Assembly: GCA_030762935.1 (NCBI GenBank) | Contig: CM060880.1 | Coordinates: 18,779,001-18,843,000, forward strand | Direction of reading: 5' to 3' | Source: Hymenopus coronatus | Lineage: Eukaryota; Arthropoda; Insecta; Mantodea; Hymenopodidae | DNA length: 64,000 bases | Shown here: positions 46,667 to 58,278 of the stretch, piece by piece | Layout: the number at the start of each line of letters is the position of its first letter | Numbering within the stretch: the first letter of the stretch is position 1 | Program-made: the position numbers and the translations under genes | The notes under the pieces: model-generated | What the model was told of the DNA's origin: nothing | Seen by the model: the letters and a program-made list of their open reading frames with translations, nothing else | Database searches by the model: none

Positions 46667-47039
46667 TCTGATGTGTTCCATTCACATGACTTTATCTACA
46701 TCTCTGCAACAAAGTATTGTTAAAAAACCTATGCTTCTATTTACTTCATGCTAATCGAGAAAAAAAAACTAGCAGAAATAGTCTTATTACTTGCTTCCTT
46801 GTAAGTAGAAACGAAATAAGGGAGTACCATAGGTTAAAGTGATAGTAGTAGTGCTTTTACCCACTTTTCGTTTTTGAGTTATGTTCACAGACACACACTC
46901 GGACCTTTTTCTGAAAATACTTTTTTTGGATACAGGGGATCCTAAAACGTATATTTCCGGTGAAATCTAGGTATCGAATTTTTGGGTGGAGTACAATACC
47001 TTCTCTAAACACCATGTACATCGTACGTGTAGAGAAAGT
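46667..47039 (-). repeat. R1 copy with internal deletion
   Basis: TCTGATGTGTTCCATTCACATG at 46667. It reaches AAAGTGATAGTAGTAG, then jumps to CTTTTACCCACTTTTCG and on to the 5' terminus GTGTAGAGAAAGT at 47039. More than half of the element is missing, but both termini are clean. Confidence 0.92.
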
Positions 47040-47425
47040 AAAAACAGGCCTAATATAATAAATAATTAGGCATTGCCTAACTAATATTCTAATCTGCTGT
47101 ACAATCTCCATAGCTCTTGCTCAAAATGAAATTAAATAGCGTTGTTAAAAGAAAAGGAAAGAAACGAAAAGAACACAGTGTTTATTCTGCTATGTTCCAC
47201 ACACACATTTGAGCTTCTGCTATATAAGATGAGCATTAACTTCCAACATGCCCGTGTCTTGTTTCAAATATACACTAGCAACTGCTGGGACATTGTTTGT
47301 CAAGCAATTATAAGGTCTCGACACTGCTTCCTGTGCTCTGGTATGACGTCAGCGTTTGTTGCATCTCTCAGTGCCCTCTTAATTTCTCCAGCTTAAGAAT
47401 TGGACCTTGAAGATTTTCAAGCTTT
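47040..47425. other. no recognisable feature
   Basis: An 84-codon plus frame (47142-47396) shows no known domain. Confidence 0.35.
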
Positions 47426-48397
47426 CTCTATTATTTGCCTATGTAGAAGTATGGCATTCTAACCAAAATACGATATCATGGTTTCAACGGAAACGCGTAT
47501 TTTGAGACAACTAAATAAATAAGCAAATAAAATCTTTTTAGACAAATATCTCTGAGTATGTGAATCAACAGCATGACTAAATCATAAGTCGGTTAAATAT
47601 GAAAAATTACGGGTATGTAAGTTCAGTGGACGTGATACGCAGATATTCATAAGACGTCACTTTACCTGGAAGAGTTTTGAATGGCTCTAAAGATTTAATC
47701 CAACTACTATTTGCTAATAAAAACACTTTTAAATACAGTATGTTTTCACGACAAATAAAATGCATATCTTAAATTGGTAATAGTCATTGAAGTTCTCTTC
47801 ATTCTGGATGAATTTTGTATAACCGGTAAATCTAAGAGATAGACAATACTTAAACCTATCACAATCGTTTATCTTTAGTTTTACTCCTCGTAATGCAAAG
47901 ACAACCGAATTTCAACTTTTAAAAGATTGTCATTTTAGGTTATAATGTTTTTCAAATCGGAAGAATCTGCCTGGCGACATAATGTTATCGATGTGTATTA
48001 TGGAAACTATTTGAGCTAAAAATCTGTGGTTTTTACGGTTCCTATCTTCCTCGTGAATTATGTTTTTGCAAACTTTGAATATTTTGTCTTAGTGCAAGCC
48101 GTATTTATGGGAGACGGAATCATTTAGCGCGCTACTCCGCCGTTAAGCGCGAATGCAATGTCAACATAGCAGCACTCCGATTGGCTCATGGACAAACCTC
48201 ATCCCATTTGAAAGTCACTTGTAGTACATTCCCTCATTTCCCCTTCTATTTACAAGGAATTAGGCAATAAGACCATTTCTGTTAATACTTATCTTGATTA
48301 GCATGAAGTAGAAGGAAGAATACGCTTTTGTAAGTAAGTATAGGTTGTTGCAAAAAACTATAGAAAGCCATGAGAATGGAACACGTCAGATGTTTTT
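47426..48397 (+). repeat. R1 copy, strongly decayed
   Basis: Recognisable pieces in order: TTTCTCTATTATTTGCC, AAAATACGATATCATGGTTTC, ATTCTGGATGAATTTTG, TAACCGGTAAATCTAAGAG. After an unmatched stretch (47960-48190), CTATTTACAAGGAATTAGGC and GATTAGCATGAAGTAGAAGG lead to the 3' hairpin GAATGGAACACGTCAG at 48395. It may be one old copy with an insertion, or two. Confidence 0.6.
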
Positions 48398-48454
48398 TCT
48401 CGTGGTCATTCAAAAAGCATGGAGTATCAAGGCCATCACAGAGCGACATGCATT

Positions 48455-48633
48455 TTAAAAAGCCAACTATTGTTTTAGCCTACTGTATCCTCCTTCCCTT
48501 GCCTCCATCGAAATGTGTAAATGTGTAGGGAAAGTTTATCTCTGTTAACACAAAGTGGCTAGAAGAATGCATAAGCTTTTGTAAGAGTAGCTTGTAGAAG
48601 AGTGAACAGAGAAGGTTATGTGAATGTAACACA
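48455..48633 (+). repeat. R1-related 3'-end fragment
   Basis: TTTTAAAAAGCCAACTATTG, AAGTGGCTAGAAGAATGC, AAGCTTTTGTAAGAGTAGC and GAGAAGGTTATGTGAATG resemble a diverged subfamily. A similar piece is at 51350-51545. Confidence 0.55.
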
Positions 48634-48639
48634 CTTTTC

Positions 48640-49399
48640 ACTTCCTCTACTTAGTTGGTATTCACAGGTATTGCATTCTACCAAAAAATTCGATACCCAG
48701 ATTTCACCGAAAATGCACGTTTTAGGATCCCCTGTATGAAAAAACACACAACGTAGATGTGACAGTGAACACGATAACTCAAAAACGAAAAGTCGGTTAA
48801 CTACCAAACTTGGTATTTAGTTTAGTATCTTCCAGGGAAAAGACTCTGAGGAAAATCCCCCTCCCCAAATTACCCTTTACATGGAAAACAGTTCGAACAT
48901 TTTGATTTTCTCAAAAATGGCTCTATTAATTTTGATTATAATAACTATATTAAAGATATTTGCATGACAATAAAATAGGTATATATCTTGAATTTTCTGG
49001 AAATGGCCTCTGAAAACTTCTTTTAGCTGGATGAATTTTGCATTACTGGTAAACCATAAGAGAGACAAAATCTTACTGCACAAAAAATATAGATCTCGTT
49101 AAAACACACAATTTATGCCGTATGTATTGACCATTTCCAAGATATGCATTTTTACTGGTTTCAGTTTTAAAATACTTTTCTCATATATAAGTTTGTCATG
49201 CAAAGAAACAGATTTCAATCACATATCAACCGCCTTAAAAGATTAGCCTAGTGTATTCCCTTTCTATTTAAAAAACAGCAAGTAATAAGACCATTTCTGC
49301 TAGTGTTCTCGATTAGCATGACGTAGATAGAAGAATAAGCATTTTACAATCATTTGTTGCAGGGATGTAGAGAAAGTCATGTGAATGGAACACACCAGA
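48640..49399 (+). repeat. R1 repeat copy, full length
   Basis: ACTTCCTCTACTTAG at 48640 directly follows the previous 3' end. The microsatellite is absent (CACACAACGTAG). The 3' hairpin ends CACACCAGA at 49399. Confidence 0.9.
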
Positions 49400-49977
49400 T
49401 TTGTTTTTCTTGTAGTTCGTGATCTGCTGTCGGCTGTGCAACGATAAGAGTGTGGGCTCGAAAACATCTTTTGAAAGCAAATGTCTCCATTCAAATGTCA
49501 AAATTTGAGCGGGAGAGCGATTCAATTGACTGAAACAAGAAAACTTGTTTTTTGTGGCCAACTATTGTAGACAATGACGCGGTACGAGGCGTGTACGTCA
49601 ATGGACAGCTGTTAAGTTTCATCCATGCTGGTTTGTGTAACATTCCCATCTCTCAATAACTCTGTCTGACTGTTTATTTTTCTCGAGCTCTTCAAAACAC
49701 TTCTGGAACGGTTTAATAGTTGACAAAGATCGAGCACAAATAAACCGATGCCATGAATGGGTTGGAGCCATTTTCATTCACAACCATAATACTGGCTGCA
49801 TAAGAAAGTCGCTGACCACCACAATGAAATCTTGCAAAACAATTCAACCTCAATCCGATTTTCAATATGTGTTACACTTTAAAGGCATGTTGGAAAACTT
49901 TGCATATTTTACAATTCTTACGAACGGGATCATCAAAAATTAACTTGCACACATGCGCTTAATACAGCTAAATGTAA
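49400..49977. other. no recognisable feature
   Basis: No gene or repeat family assigned. Confidence 0.4.
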
Positions 49978-50586
49978 TGTGACAAATTCCTGTATGAGAA
50001 AAGTATAAGTTTTCAAAGCTGAAACTAAAAGCAAGGAATATCTAAAATACGATTAATATATATAACAAAAATTGTGTATTTTAATATGCTCTACATTTTT
50101 GGTGTGTAAGTTTTTGTCCATCTCTTTAGCAGTTATGCAAAATTCGTAAAATTCAACCAGAATAAAGTAGTCTTCAGAGTAAATTCCCAGAAAATTCAAG
50201 ATATACATTTTATTTGTCAAGTGGATATCTTTAATATACGATATTTTAATCAAAATCGTTAGAGCCATTTTTTAGAAAATCAAAATTTAAAAAAAAGTTC
50301 CATGTGAAGGGTAGTTTGGTGAGGGGGGATTTTTCTCAAAATCTTCGTGTCGCATCCCTGGAAGATACTAAACTTAAATACCAAGTTTGGTATTTTACCA
50401 ACTTTTCGCTTTTGAGTTATTTATTGTGTTCACAGACACACGGACACACACACGGACCTTTTTCTGAAAATACTTTTTTTGGATACAGGGGACCCTAAAA
50501 CATATATGTCCGGTGAAATCTCGATATCCAATTTTTTGGTGGAGTGCAATACCTTCTCTATAGACTATGTACAGTATAGAGAAAGT
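49978..50586 (-). repeat. R1 copy, left half of an inverted pair
   Basis: From GACAAATTCCTGTATGAG to AGTATAGAGAAAGT at 50586 (5' terminus, hairpin partly lost). 3' truncated. Confidence 0.88.
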
Positions 50587-50680
50587 AAAAATACTACACA
50601 AAAAATGTAGATTTTTTAAAACACAATTTGTTCCAAATCAGTTTCTGTACCATAAGCTATATCGAGTTGTTAATGATTCG

Positions 50681-50733
<53 letters not shown>

Positions 50734-51020
50734 ATATTCCTTGTTATTGGTTTCAATTAAACTTTTCTCAAATGGGAAGTCATCTTTTTTTTTTCTTTTT
50801 TATTTATCCTTGGTCATGCACAGAGAAAAGTTGTTTCACAAAGTGACGAGCTTTTAAAAGATTTAACCTAGACTTGGAGTACTCCTTCATATCCCTTCTA
50901 CTTACAAGGAAACACGTAATAAGACACTTTCTGCTAATGTTTATCTCGATTAGCATGATGTACATAACATTTTATAGCAATAGTTTGTAGAGCAAGTTAT
51001 GTGAATGAAAGATATCACCT
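50587..51020 (+). repeat. R1 copy, right half of an inverted pair, with (CT)n
   Basis: CTACACAAAAAATGTAGA and AAAACACAATTTG, then unrelated sequence and (CT)n (50683-50730), then GAGATATTCCTTGTTATTGG, TTTTCTCAAATGGGAAG, GATTAGCATGATGTAC and the decayed 3' end near 51020. SINE-B abuts it. Confidence 0.75.
50683..50730 (+). repeat. (CT)n microsatellite inside R1
   Basis: Perfect run of about 48 bp next to GAGATATTCC, a different R1 position from the run at 4344. Confidence 0.97.
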
Positions 51021-51300
51021 GTTTTATTGTTTCATTTCTCCCCGACTTTGAGCCCAATGGTCATATCGGGGGCCTTTTTGTTTTTGGAATATATATCCTA
51101 TCGGAAATTACGTTAGCTAGTATACAATTTCATTGCACATCTGGTTTTACTTTCAGTTTTGAACAATAAAACACTCACACATGCAAACTCTCATTCATAT
51201 TTCCAAACTCTGGTGAGGAAGGACTAATCTTGGGTAAAGAAATATTTCCACTTCTCCAGCCGAGAATCGAACCCGGCATTCCTCGCATATGATCACATTA
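51021..51300 (-). repeat. SINE-B copy
   Basis: Minus-strand GGGTTCGATTCTCGGC (B box), then GTGGAAATATTTCTTTACCC, a GTGTGAGTG remnant of the microsatellite, and GGGCTCAAAGTCGGGG near the tail. Confidence 0.75.
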
Positions 51301-51349
51301 TTCAATACTTCGTAATTTTGTTATAGTCATTTCGATATTCAATAGGTTC

Positions 51350-51545
51350 TCGCGATTGCATGGAAAGAGTATGGCATTTTAAGGCCAACATAGAGCTTCC
51401 AGTTCTTTGACTGCCCCCATTCTCTTTGAAACATAATGAAATATGTATTGTAGCTATTTCTGGAAAGATTTATCTTAATTAAAATGAAGTAGAAAGCATT
51501 TTCGTAAGAATAGTTTATACATCTCCAATAAAAGGGTAGAAAACA
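51350..51545 (+). repeat. R1-related 3'-end fragment, diverged subfamily
   Basis: AAAGAGTATGGCATTTTAAGG...AAGATTTATCTTAATTAAAATGAAGTAG...AAGAATAGTTTATAC parallels 48420-48633. Confidence 0.5.
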
Positions 51546-52251
51546 AACGATTTAAAACTAATTCTGACAGCGCCAAACATTCACACAGACTATATATGTA
51601 CTTTATTATTATTAATTATTCTACAGAAGCTGTGACACCACTAGATCTACAGGAAACTGCTACAGCGATTGTTGAAGGAGGAAAACGCGGTGTAAAGATA
51701 CATTAGTCTAATGAGAAAATAACCGGCTTTTCCTGACAATGCTGCTTCGCAGAATTTTCGACAGACTAGTTTCGGGGCATGACGATGGACGAAATTAGAC
51801 ACGGCTGCACCAGGATGCCTCATATTTCTCAGAACCGCTACTCTCTGGCAATGAAGACTGCCTGCTGCCTACGTGTACTGCATTACCGCAGTAGCATCAG
51901 CTTCCCATTGCAATAACGGAAAGGGTTGTGGTTCGTGTCCGGACTGCAAACTAATAACGAGAGAGAAAACCCCTCGTTGCGATGAGTCATTCGCTCATTA
52001 GAAACGAGTTGGGCTGATGCGAACCTGGAATGGGCATAAGCTTTTCAAAGTCCTTCAAACTTTACACAACTGTAAACATACTCAGGACAGACACAGGATG
52101 TACTGCTCAATTAACAGGGGCTTTTTCCTACCCTTCCTTTAGCATATAGCACATTTTAATGTCTGAATTTGCACGTCAAGGAAGAAACTATGGAATCTAG
52201 ATTATGCTGTTAGTATTAGCCAAATTAGGGTATACACAACATTTAAAAATA
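51546..52251. other. no clear feature; weak tRNA-like relic near 51940-52030
   Basis: TTGTGGTTCGTGTCCGGAC near 51925 could be a B box; GAGAAAACCCCTCGTTGCG follows. Not confirmed by a second copy. Confidence 0.3.
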
Positions 52252-52715
52252 TCTGATGTGTGCCATTCCCAATCTGTTCTCCAGAAAAGATAATCTTACA
52301 AAAGATTATTCCTTTATCCGCATCATGCTAATCAAGATAAACCTTAGCTGAAATAGTCGTATCACTTGATTCCTTTTACATATTAGGGAACTAAGGAAAC
52401 GCATTAGGCCGAAGCTATAGTCAAATCCTTTCAAAGCTGGTATTTTGTAAAGTTGAAATCAGGTACTTTTTGCATGGCCAGGAATAAAACTAAAAGATAT
52501 ATGGAACGAATGGCAACTTCCTGTTTGAGAAAGTGTATGTATTTCAAAATTGAAACCAATAAAAAGGAGTATCTCGGAAATTGTTAATTAATAAGATCCA
52601 CATTTTCTGTGTAGCAATTGTTATTCAGAATGAAGAGGACTTCAGAGGCCATTTCCAAGAAATTGGTATATACATTTTATTTGTCATGTGGCACCATTGG
52701 ACTGGAAAGGATTAA
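52252..52715 (-). repeat. R1 3'-half copy, diverged
   Basis: TCTGATGTGTGCCATTCCC at 52252, TCATGCTAATCAAGATAAACC, TTCAGAGGCCATTTCC and ATATACATTTTATTTGTC. It stops before the C-rich tract. Confidence 0.8.
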
Positions 52716-53194
52716 ATAGATTTTTGAGTAGCTTCGGGAAATGTTATCTCAACTAAGTTGAGATAGTTAAGAAGTTCTGAAGGAACAATTTTTTGACCGC
52801 CTGTAGTTTGGAGTGATGAAATTTAATAATGTTCAGAATTCTTCTCAAGTTTCTTCTGCTGGTTTCCTGGATGCGTGACTGTGTACGTGTGATGGGAGAC
52901 GTGGATTACGAACAGATGATCTCTTTACATTCCCTCCGGCGGATACTCGAACCGGTGTGAACTATCCATCACATTTTCTTCATATCTGTGTTTTCGCGTG
53001 GGAATAGTACAATACGTTAGGAGCAAATACAATTCTACACTCCATATATACAAATATTTCAGAAAGCCACCACTGTTGATCATTTCAACAATGCTATCTG
53101 TGAATAACACTCTCACCGTTGCATGCAGGAATACAAGATTCAATAAGCCCCTTTAAATGCTTAATGTTTAGCTTATTAAAGTAAGTGAAAAAAA
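52716..53194. other. no recognisable feature
   Basis: No gene or repeat family assigned. Confidence 0.4.
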
Positions 53195-53864
53195 TCTAAT
53201 GTGTTCCATTCACATGACTTTCTCTACATCTCTGCAACAAATTATTGTTAAAAAGCTAATAGCTTTTATTTACTTAATGCTAATCGAGAAAAAATTAGCA
53301 GAAATAGTCTTATTACTTGCTTCCTTGTAAGTAGGAGCGAAATAAGGGACTACCATAGGTTAAAGTGACAGTCAAAAGCTGGTTGCTAAATGGCTGAAGT
53401 TCCTTTGTATGAACACGAGTTGACAAATTCCTGTATGAGAAAAGTATTGTGTTTTTAAAGCTGAAACAAAAAGCACAGCATATCTCAATAACGATGAACT
53501 CCACGAAAAAAAAAATGCATATTACATAAATTGTGTGTTTTAACGTGCTCCGCATTTTTTGTGTTGTAAGTTTTTGTCCATCTCTTACAGTTTAGCAGTT
53601 TTGCAAAATTCCGTAAAATTCATCCAGAATAAAGTAGTTTTCAGAGGCTATTCCTAGAAAATTCAAGATATACATTTTATTTCTCAGGTAAATGTCTTTA
53701 ATCTACGATATTTTAATCAAAATCGATAGCCGTTTTGAGAAAATCAATATTTTCGAAAAAAAAAAGTTCCATGTAAAGGATAGTTGGGGGTGGGGGGATT
53801 ATCTTGAAAATCTTCGAGTCACATCCTTGGAAGATACCAAACCTAAATATCAAGTTTGGTAAAA
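53195..53864 (-). repeat. R1 copy, 5' truncated at the palindrome
   Basis: TCTAATGTGTTCCATTCACATG at 53195. It runs to AAATATCAAGTTTGGTA at 53864, where SINE-A 3' sequence takes over, so the microsatellite and 5' end are missing. Confidence 0.9.
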
Positions 53865-53970
53865 GAGACCTCTGAGTAAAATTAAGTGGTCTTTCACGCC
53901 CAATATAGAATGGGACTGAGAACCACAGCAGTTAAAGAGCGTCCATAAAGAACACGCCATTTCATTTCAT
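53865..53970 (+). repeat. SINE-A 3' fragment
   Basis: AAGAGACCTCTGAGTAAAATTAAG to CACGCCATTTCATTTCATT. Headless. The join with R1 is exactly in the palindrome. Confidence 0.85.
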
Positions 53971-54465
53971 TATAGCAAATAGTGACAGCCCATTCCCAGT
54001 TAAGTCAATTTCTGTTGATTACTCAAGGAAAGGGAGAGATATAAACGTTTATATTGCTGTTTTTAATGATTGCTGACTGCATAGCAGGTACACGCCAAGA
54101 GTGACACCATTAGGACAACTAACTCAGAACAGGAAACCTGGGGGTTATTGATTCATCTTACAGCTAAAGTCAGTAGTTGCACACCATGGGCAATACAAGT
54201 AGTGCTACCTACACTCGCAAAAGAAATAACTTCCTTAGCGCATGCGCTTTCAACTCTCATAGTCTGTGATCGAATAGCATGCATCATTTTACATCATTTA
54301 CTTTAGTGGACTTTAGATGCGTCGATGAGGAAGATATGAATTTATAAGAGATATTCCGATGCTCTTTGGACTGGCATGCTTCACCTGGTACTTTCCCGCG
54401 ATATTACATAAGAGAAGTCCATACAGACAGAGAGAGAGAGGGGGAGCATTAAAAACGCTATCTTC
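53971..54465. other. no recognisable feature
   Basis: No gene assigned. Short (AG)n at 54429-54440. Confidence 0.4.
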
Positions 54466-54467
54466 TA

Positions 54468-55749
54468 AGAGGGCGGATCGAAAAGTAACGCACAATTTTT
54501 TACAAAAAAAGTTTACTAGTTGGGGAAAAAAATCACAAACAAACTTACATATTTACCTACTTTTCGACATAGTCACCAACTTTCTCAACACATTTGTCCC
54601 TTCGTGATACCAGTTTCAATATGCTCTGTTCGCAGAAGTCCACCTCCATGGAGTATAGCCATCTGCGGACTGCTGATCTCACTTCCGCAACTGTGGAAAA
54701 GCGTTGGCCGGCCGAACCAAACAGACGAAAGTCCGACGGTGCAAGGTCCGGACTGTATGGTGGATGCTGGAGTACTTCCCGACCAAATTTGGCGATTTTC
54801 TGTCGAACAGTAGCAGCAACATGGGGGGAGGGAGCATTGTCATGAAAAATTTTGATATCGTCAGCAATAATGTGGCGTTTGTCACGAAGAGCGCGACGCA
54901 ACTTCACCAAAGTTTTAATGTAGGCTGTAGCATCCTTGCGTTCAGCAGAGTCCAATAAAACACCACGCATATCCCAGAACAGTGCAACAAGCACTTTCCT
55001 AGCAGATTGAGTCACTTAGGTTATTTTCTTTACCGGGAACCAGCACGTTTCCACTCCATAGTTGCCTGCTTTGTTTCGGGCGTGTAGTGGTATGCTCACG
55101 ACTCATCATCAGTGACGATTTCTTTCACAAAGTCATGCCCTTCTGTGGTGTACCGCGTTAAGTGATCCAAGCTTGTCATCATTCGCTGGCCATTGCGTTT
55201 GTCTGTCAGGTTCTTAGGCACCCAGAGAGCAATAACTTTACGAAATTTCAAGTGTCGTAATCAATATCGTACACTGTACCATAGGAAATATTGAACTGTT
55301 GCGATAAGGTTCACAGTTGCACACGCCGGTCGTTCAAAATTGCCACCTCAATGCCTCTGACATTCTGCGGGGTTGTAGCTGTTACCGGCCTCCTGGAGCG
55401 CGGCGAATCAGTAAGTTTCACACGGCCCTCTTGGAAGAATGCACACCACCTGGAGACATTGCTACGGTCCATACAATCGCCATACACGCCACGTATTCCC
55501 TGTGAATTTCACTCGGTTTACGCCCTTTAGCCCACAAATATCGAACCACACCTCTGTTGTTCACACGTGGACTACAGTAGCATGTACGCCAACTTTGTCG
55601 CGTAGTTCTCACTTCTCTCGCTAGAGCTGCACATGAAAAAATGCCCTCTATAGTGAAAACCATACTATATCTGTGTGAAATTGCAACATTCCAGCTGCAA
55701 TACCAGGGCAGAAAATAATTATTGTGCGTTACTTTTCGATCTGCCCTCG
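54468..55749 (-). mobile_element. mariner transposon, complete ends, dead transposase
   Basis: The 1282-bp element lies between TA dinucleotides at 54466-54467 and 55750-55751. Terminal inverted repeats of about 29 bp match: GAGGGCGGATCGAAAAGTAA at the left and the inverse of TTACTTTTCGATCTGCCCTC at the right, continuing as CGCACAAT. Size, TA target and coding content are those of the mariner branch of the IS630/Tc1/mariner group. Confidence 0.93.
54557..55663 (-). pseudogene. mariner transposase, frameshifted
   Basis: The N-terminal helix-turn-helix region is seen as NNRGVVRYLWAKGRKPSEI (55585-55529). The frame is then lost and regained. The first catalytic Asp motif VTDDES lies near 55110, but the Trp codon that normally follows is a TGA stop. 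About 90 bp downstream there are two or three stops and a frame change. The last 150 codons (from about 55015) are open and carry HDNAPSPHV (second Asp) and HPPYSPDLAPSDF (third Asp, D34D spacing as expected), ending VGDYVEK and a stop near 54557. Mariner transposase excises and reinserts the element at TA. This copy cannot make a full enzyme but keeps both ends, so it could in principle be moved by an intact relative. Confidence 0.88.
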
Positions 55750-55780
55750 TATTTCCGCCATGTTCAATCGGTACCTTTTC

Positions 55781-56102
55781 TCAAGAACTACAGTCGCCCT
55801 CCGTGGTGTAATAGTTACCATGCTAACTTCATATACCCAAGATCGCGGGTTCAAACCCGGCGGAGGACGATGGATTTTTTCGGGTGTAAAAATCCTTAGC
55901 ATGGCTTCCTTCGGAAGGAAAGTAAAGCCGTTGGTGACATTTCGTGGATTTACGGCACGTAAAAGAACTTCAAGTCTGTTAGAGAGGCCTCTGAGCAAAA
56001 TTAAGCGGTCTTTCACGCCCAATTTAGAATGGGACGCTGAGAACCACGGTAGTTACAGAGCGTCCATAAATAACACGCCATTTATATTTTTCAAGAACTA
56101 CA
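55781..56102 (+). mobile_element. SINE-A with perfect 12-bp target duplication
   Basis: TCAAGAACTACA at 55781-55792 and 56091-56102 flank the 298-bp element at 55793-56090. The tRNA-like head has GTGGTGTAATAGTTACC and B box GGGTTCAAACCCGG. The body has GGATTTTTTCGGGTGTAAA, CTTCCTTCGGAAGGAAAG, ATTTACGGCACGTAAAAG and GGTCTTTCACGCCC. The end is ACACGCCATTTAT. This is the best-preserved copy here and a good family reference. Confidence 0.92.
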
Positions 56103-56524
56103 ACAGTTAACAATTAATAAATATTTACCCGTTACATTTACGCTCATTAGCAACAAAATTACATTTATTTTAAAGAAATCTCTTTGAAATATAGTATTAG
56201 AATGTTTATAATAATTACATTTATTACTTTCTCTAGCGCACATGTACTTTGTGCTTTTAAATTCCCAAAATAAACAACTGATCCCAGCTGGACCGTGTGA
56301 TTACTAGCTACTGTCGTGACATTCTACTCAGCTACAAGTTTTATTCACACGAAAGGTGAGCGTTTGTCAACCCACTCCATGCACTCTCACACTGCGACCT
56401 ATGAGTTTACTCATGCCTCCCTTATAACAACACACAACTTAAATAACTTTTGAGGCGTTAAACCATTATGAGATCTTTGTTGCTATTGGTTTCCTACCTT
56501 TATCATATCTTTTTGACGCCTATG
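56103..56524. other. no recognisable feature; R1 tip near 56226
   Basis: ACTTTCTCTAGCGCACATGTAC at 56226-56247 after a T-rich stretch looks like an R1 5' tip. The rest is unassigned. Confidence 0.4.
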
Positions 56525-56830
56525 CCTGACTATGGCTGCCTCTGGTGGTTGCGTGTCTGCTCACTTTCACTCGGGTTCGAATCTCAGCTGGGGTGAGTTA
56601 CCAAGCTAAGGTCTTTTTCGGGGTTTCCCTTATCTCGAATGGATAGGGTAACTCTTTAAGTTCTATCGATCCCGGGTTTATTTAGGCTTCATTTCACCCA
56701 TTCATTCATTGTCCGATATGACCTGGTTAAAGGACGTTAACTCAAATGCAAAAGTCCTGAGTTCCATTCACGACGGGAAAACTGGTAAAGTTTCATTAGA
56801 CAGTATTACTGCCTATCCTCCCTAGGGACT
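56525..56830 (+). repeat. SINE-F, tRNA-derived
   Basis: CTATGGCTGCCTCTGGTGG (head), GGGTTCGAATCTCAGC (B box, 56573-56588), then TTTTTCGGGGTTTCCC and GTCCGATATGACCTGG near 56715, a motif shared with the tails of SINE-B. A relic at 5280-5365 is similar. Confidence 0.6.
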
Positions 56831-57490
56831 GGAAGTATTTCTTTCTGGACTGAATATGGAGCATTTCGAGAACAATTCACAAACACACTGAGGTACTTTA
56901 TCGCCAAAAGTTGGTATTCCCACTATCGATGATATCTTCGCACAATTGCACTTTACAAAATGAAGTGCTTGGTAAATACACACCCATATTCAATTGCTGT
57001 GCAGCTCAGTTGGCGTTTCTGCCGAGTTCTAGAGCCTTCGGAACGATAAAGGAAATGAAGTGCCCTTGTTAACTTCCCCAACAGAAAACTCCCGAGGGGT
57101 AAATGAATGATCCGTTATCACAAACGAGAATCAAGCAACCTGGGAGTATTGGAAAGTTCTCCAAACATCTACAATACTCAACAGCTATTATAAGAACGAA
57201 TATCCTCTTCTAATTTGTGATTGAACATGAAGTTACTTTAGTCCAGGCTGTTTACAAACTTGTATTTCTTCTGCAGATTAGGAATGTTTACATTTATTTA
57301 TCGTGTTATCAGAGTCTCCGATTGCTTATGCAGGGTGATGCAGCTTTCATTTGATGTGATGTTAATGACGCAAGAGCAAGTAAAAGTATTCAATAAACAC
57401 TTAATAAGTGATAAGCGAATATTCAGAGATGCAACTGAAATCGACATTTTATGCTTCATATTCTGTTTCTTTTATCATTTCATTAATTTC
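56831..57490. other. no recognisable feature
   Basis: The 79-codon plus frame at 57260-57499 has no known domain. Confidence 0.4.
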
Positions 57491-58278
57491 GTTCTCTAAC
57501 GTACTATGTATAGAGAAGATGTTATATTCCACCCAAATATTCGATACCGAGATTTCACTGGAAATACATGTTTTGAGACACCCTCAATAAAACAATTAGA
57601 AAAAGATCAGTGTGTGAGTAAGCATAGTTCAAAAACGATAAGGCCGTTAAATACCAAACTTTGCATTTAAGTTTAGCATCTCCCAAGGATGCAACACGAA
57701 GGTTTTCTTGAAAATCCTCCCACCCCAAACTACCCTTTACATGGATTTTTTTCTCGAAAATATTGATTTTCTCAAAAACAACTAACGATTTTGATTAAAA
57801 TCTCGTACATTAAAGATGTTTATATGACAAAATATATAGTTTCAATTATCTGGGAAGAGCCTGAAGACCTCTTTATTCTGGATGAATTTCGCATAACTGG
57901 TAAACTGTAAGACACAAAACAAAACCTTATTGCACAAAAAATATAGGTCTCGTTAAAACACGTAATTTCTGTCATATATGTCCTTTTTTTTTGCTTGTTT
58001 TTTGTTTTTGGTAGAACTGACCGTTTCTGAGATATTCCCTGTTATTGGTTTCAGCTTTAAAATACTACTTCTTTTCTCATATGGGATTTTATCAGCTCCT
58101 GGTCAGGCATTTCAATCACACAGCAACCAACTTTTAAAATATTTGACTATTGGTTTAGCCTAGGGTACTCCCATTTTCCTGCTACTTAAAGCTTGAAGTA
58201 AATAGAAGAATAAGCTTTTCAACAATAATTTGTTACAGAGATTTAGAGAAAGTCATGTGAATGGAACACATCATCAGA
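57491..58278 (+). repeat. R1 repeat copy, full length
   Basis: CTCTAACGTACTATGTATAG at the 5' end (terminal ACTTT lost), CACCCAAATATTCGATACCG, no long microsatellite, GGATGCAACACGAAGG, C-rich tract, AATTTCGCATAACTGG, and the 3' hairpin ending CATCATCAGA at 58278 with a three-base duplication. Confidence 0.92.

Noticed and set aside
54520..54958. Plus-strand frames across the mariner.
   Set aside because: They are antisense shadows of the minus-strand transposase, whose motifs are clear.
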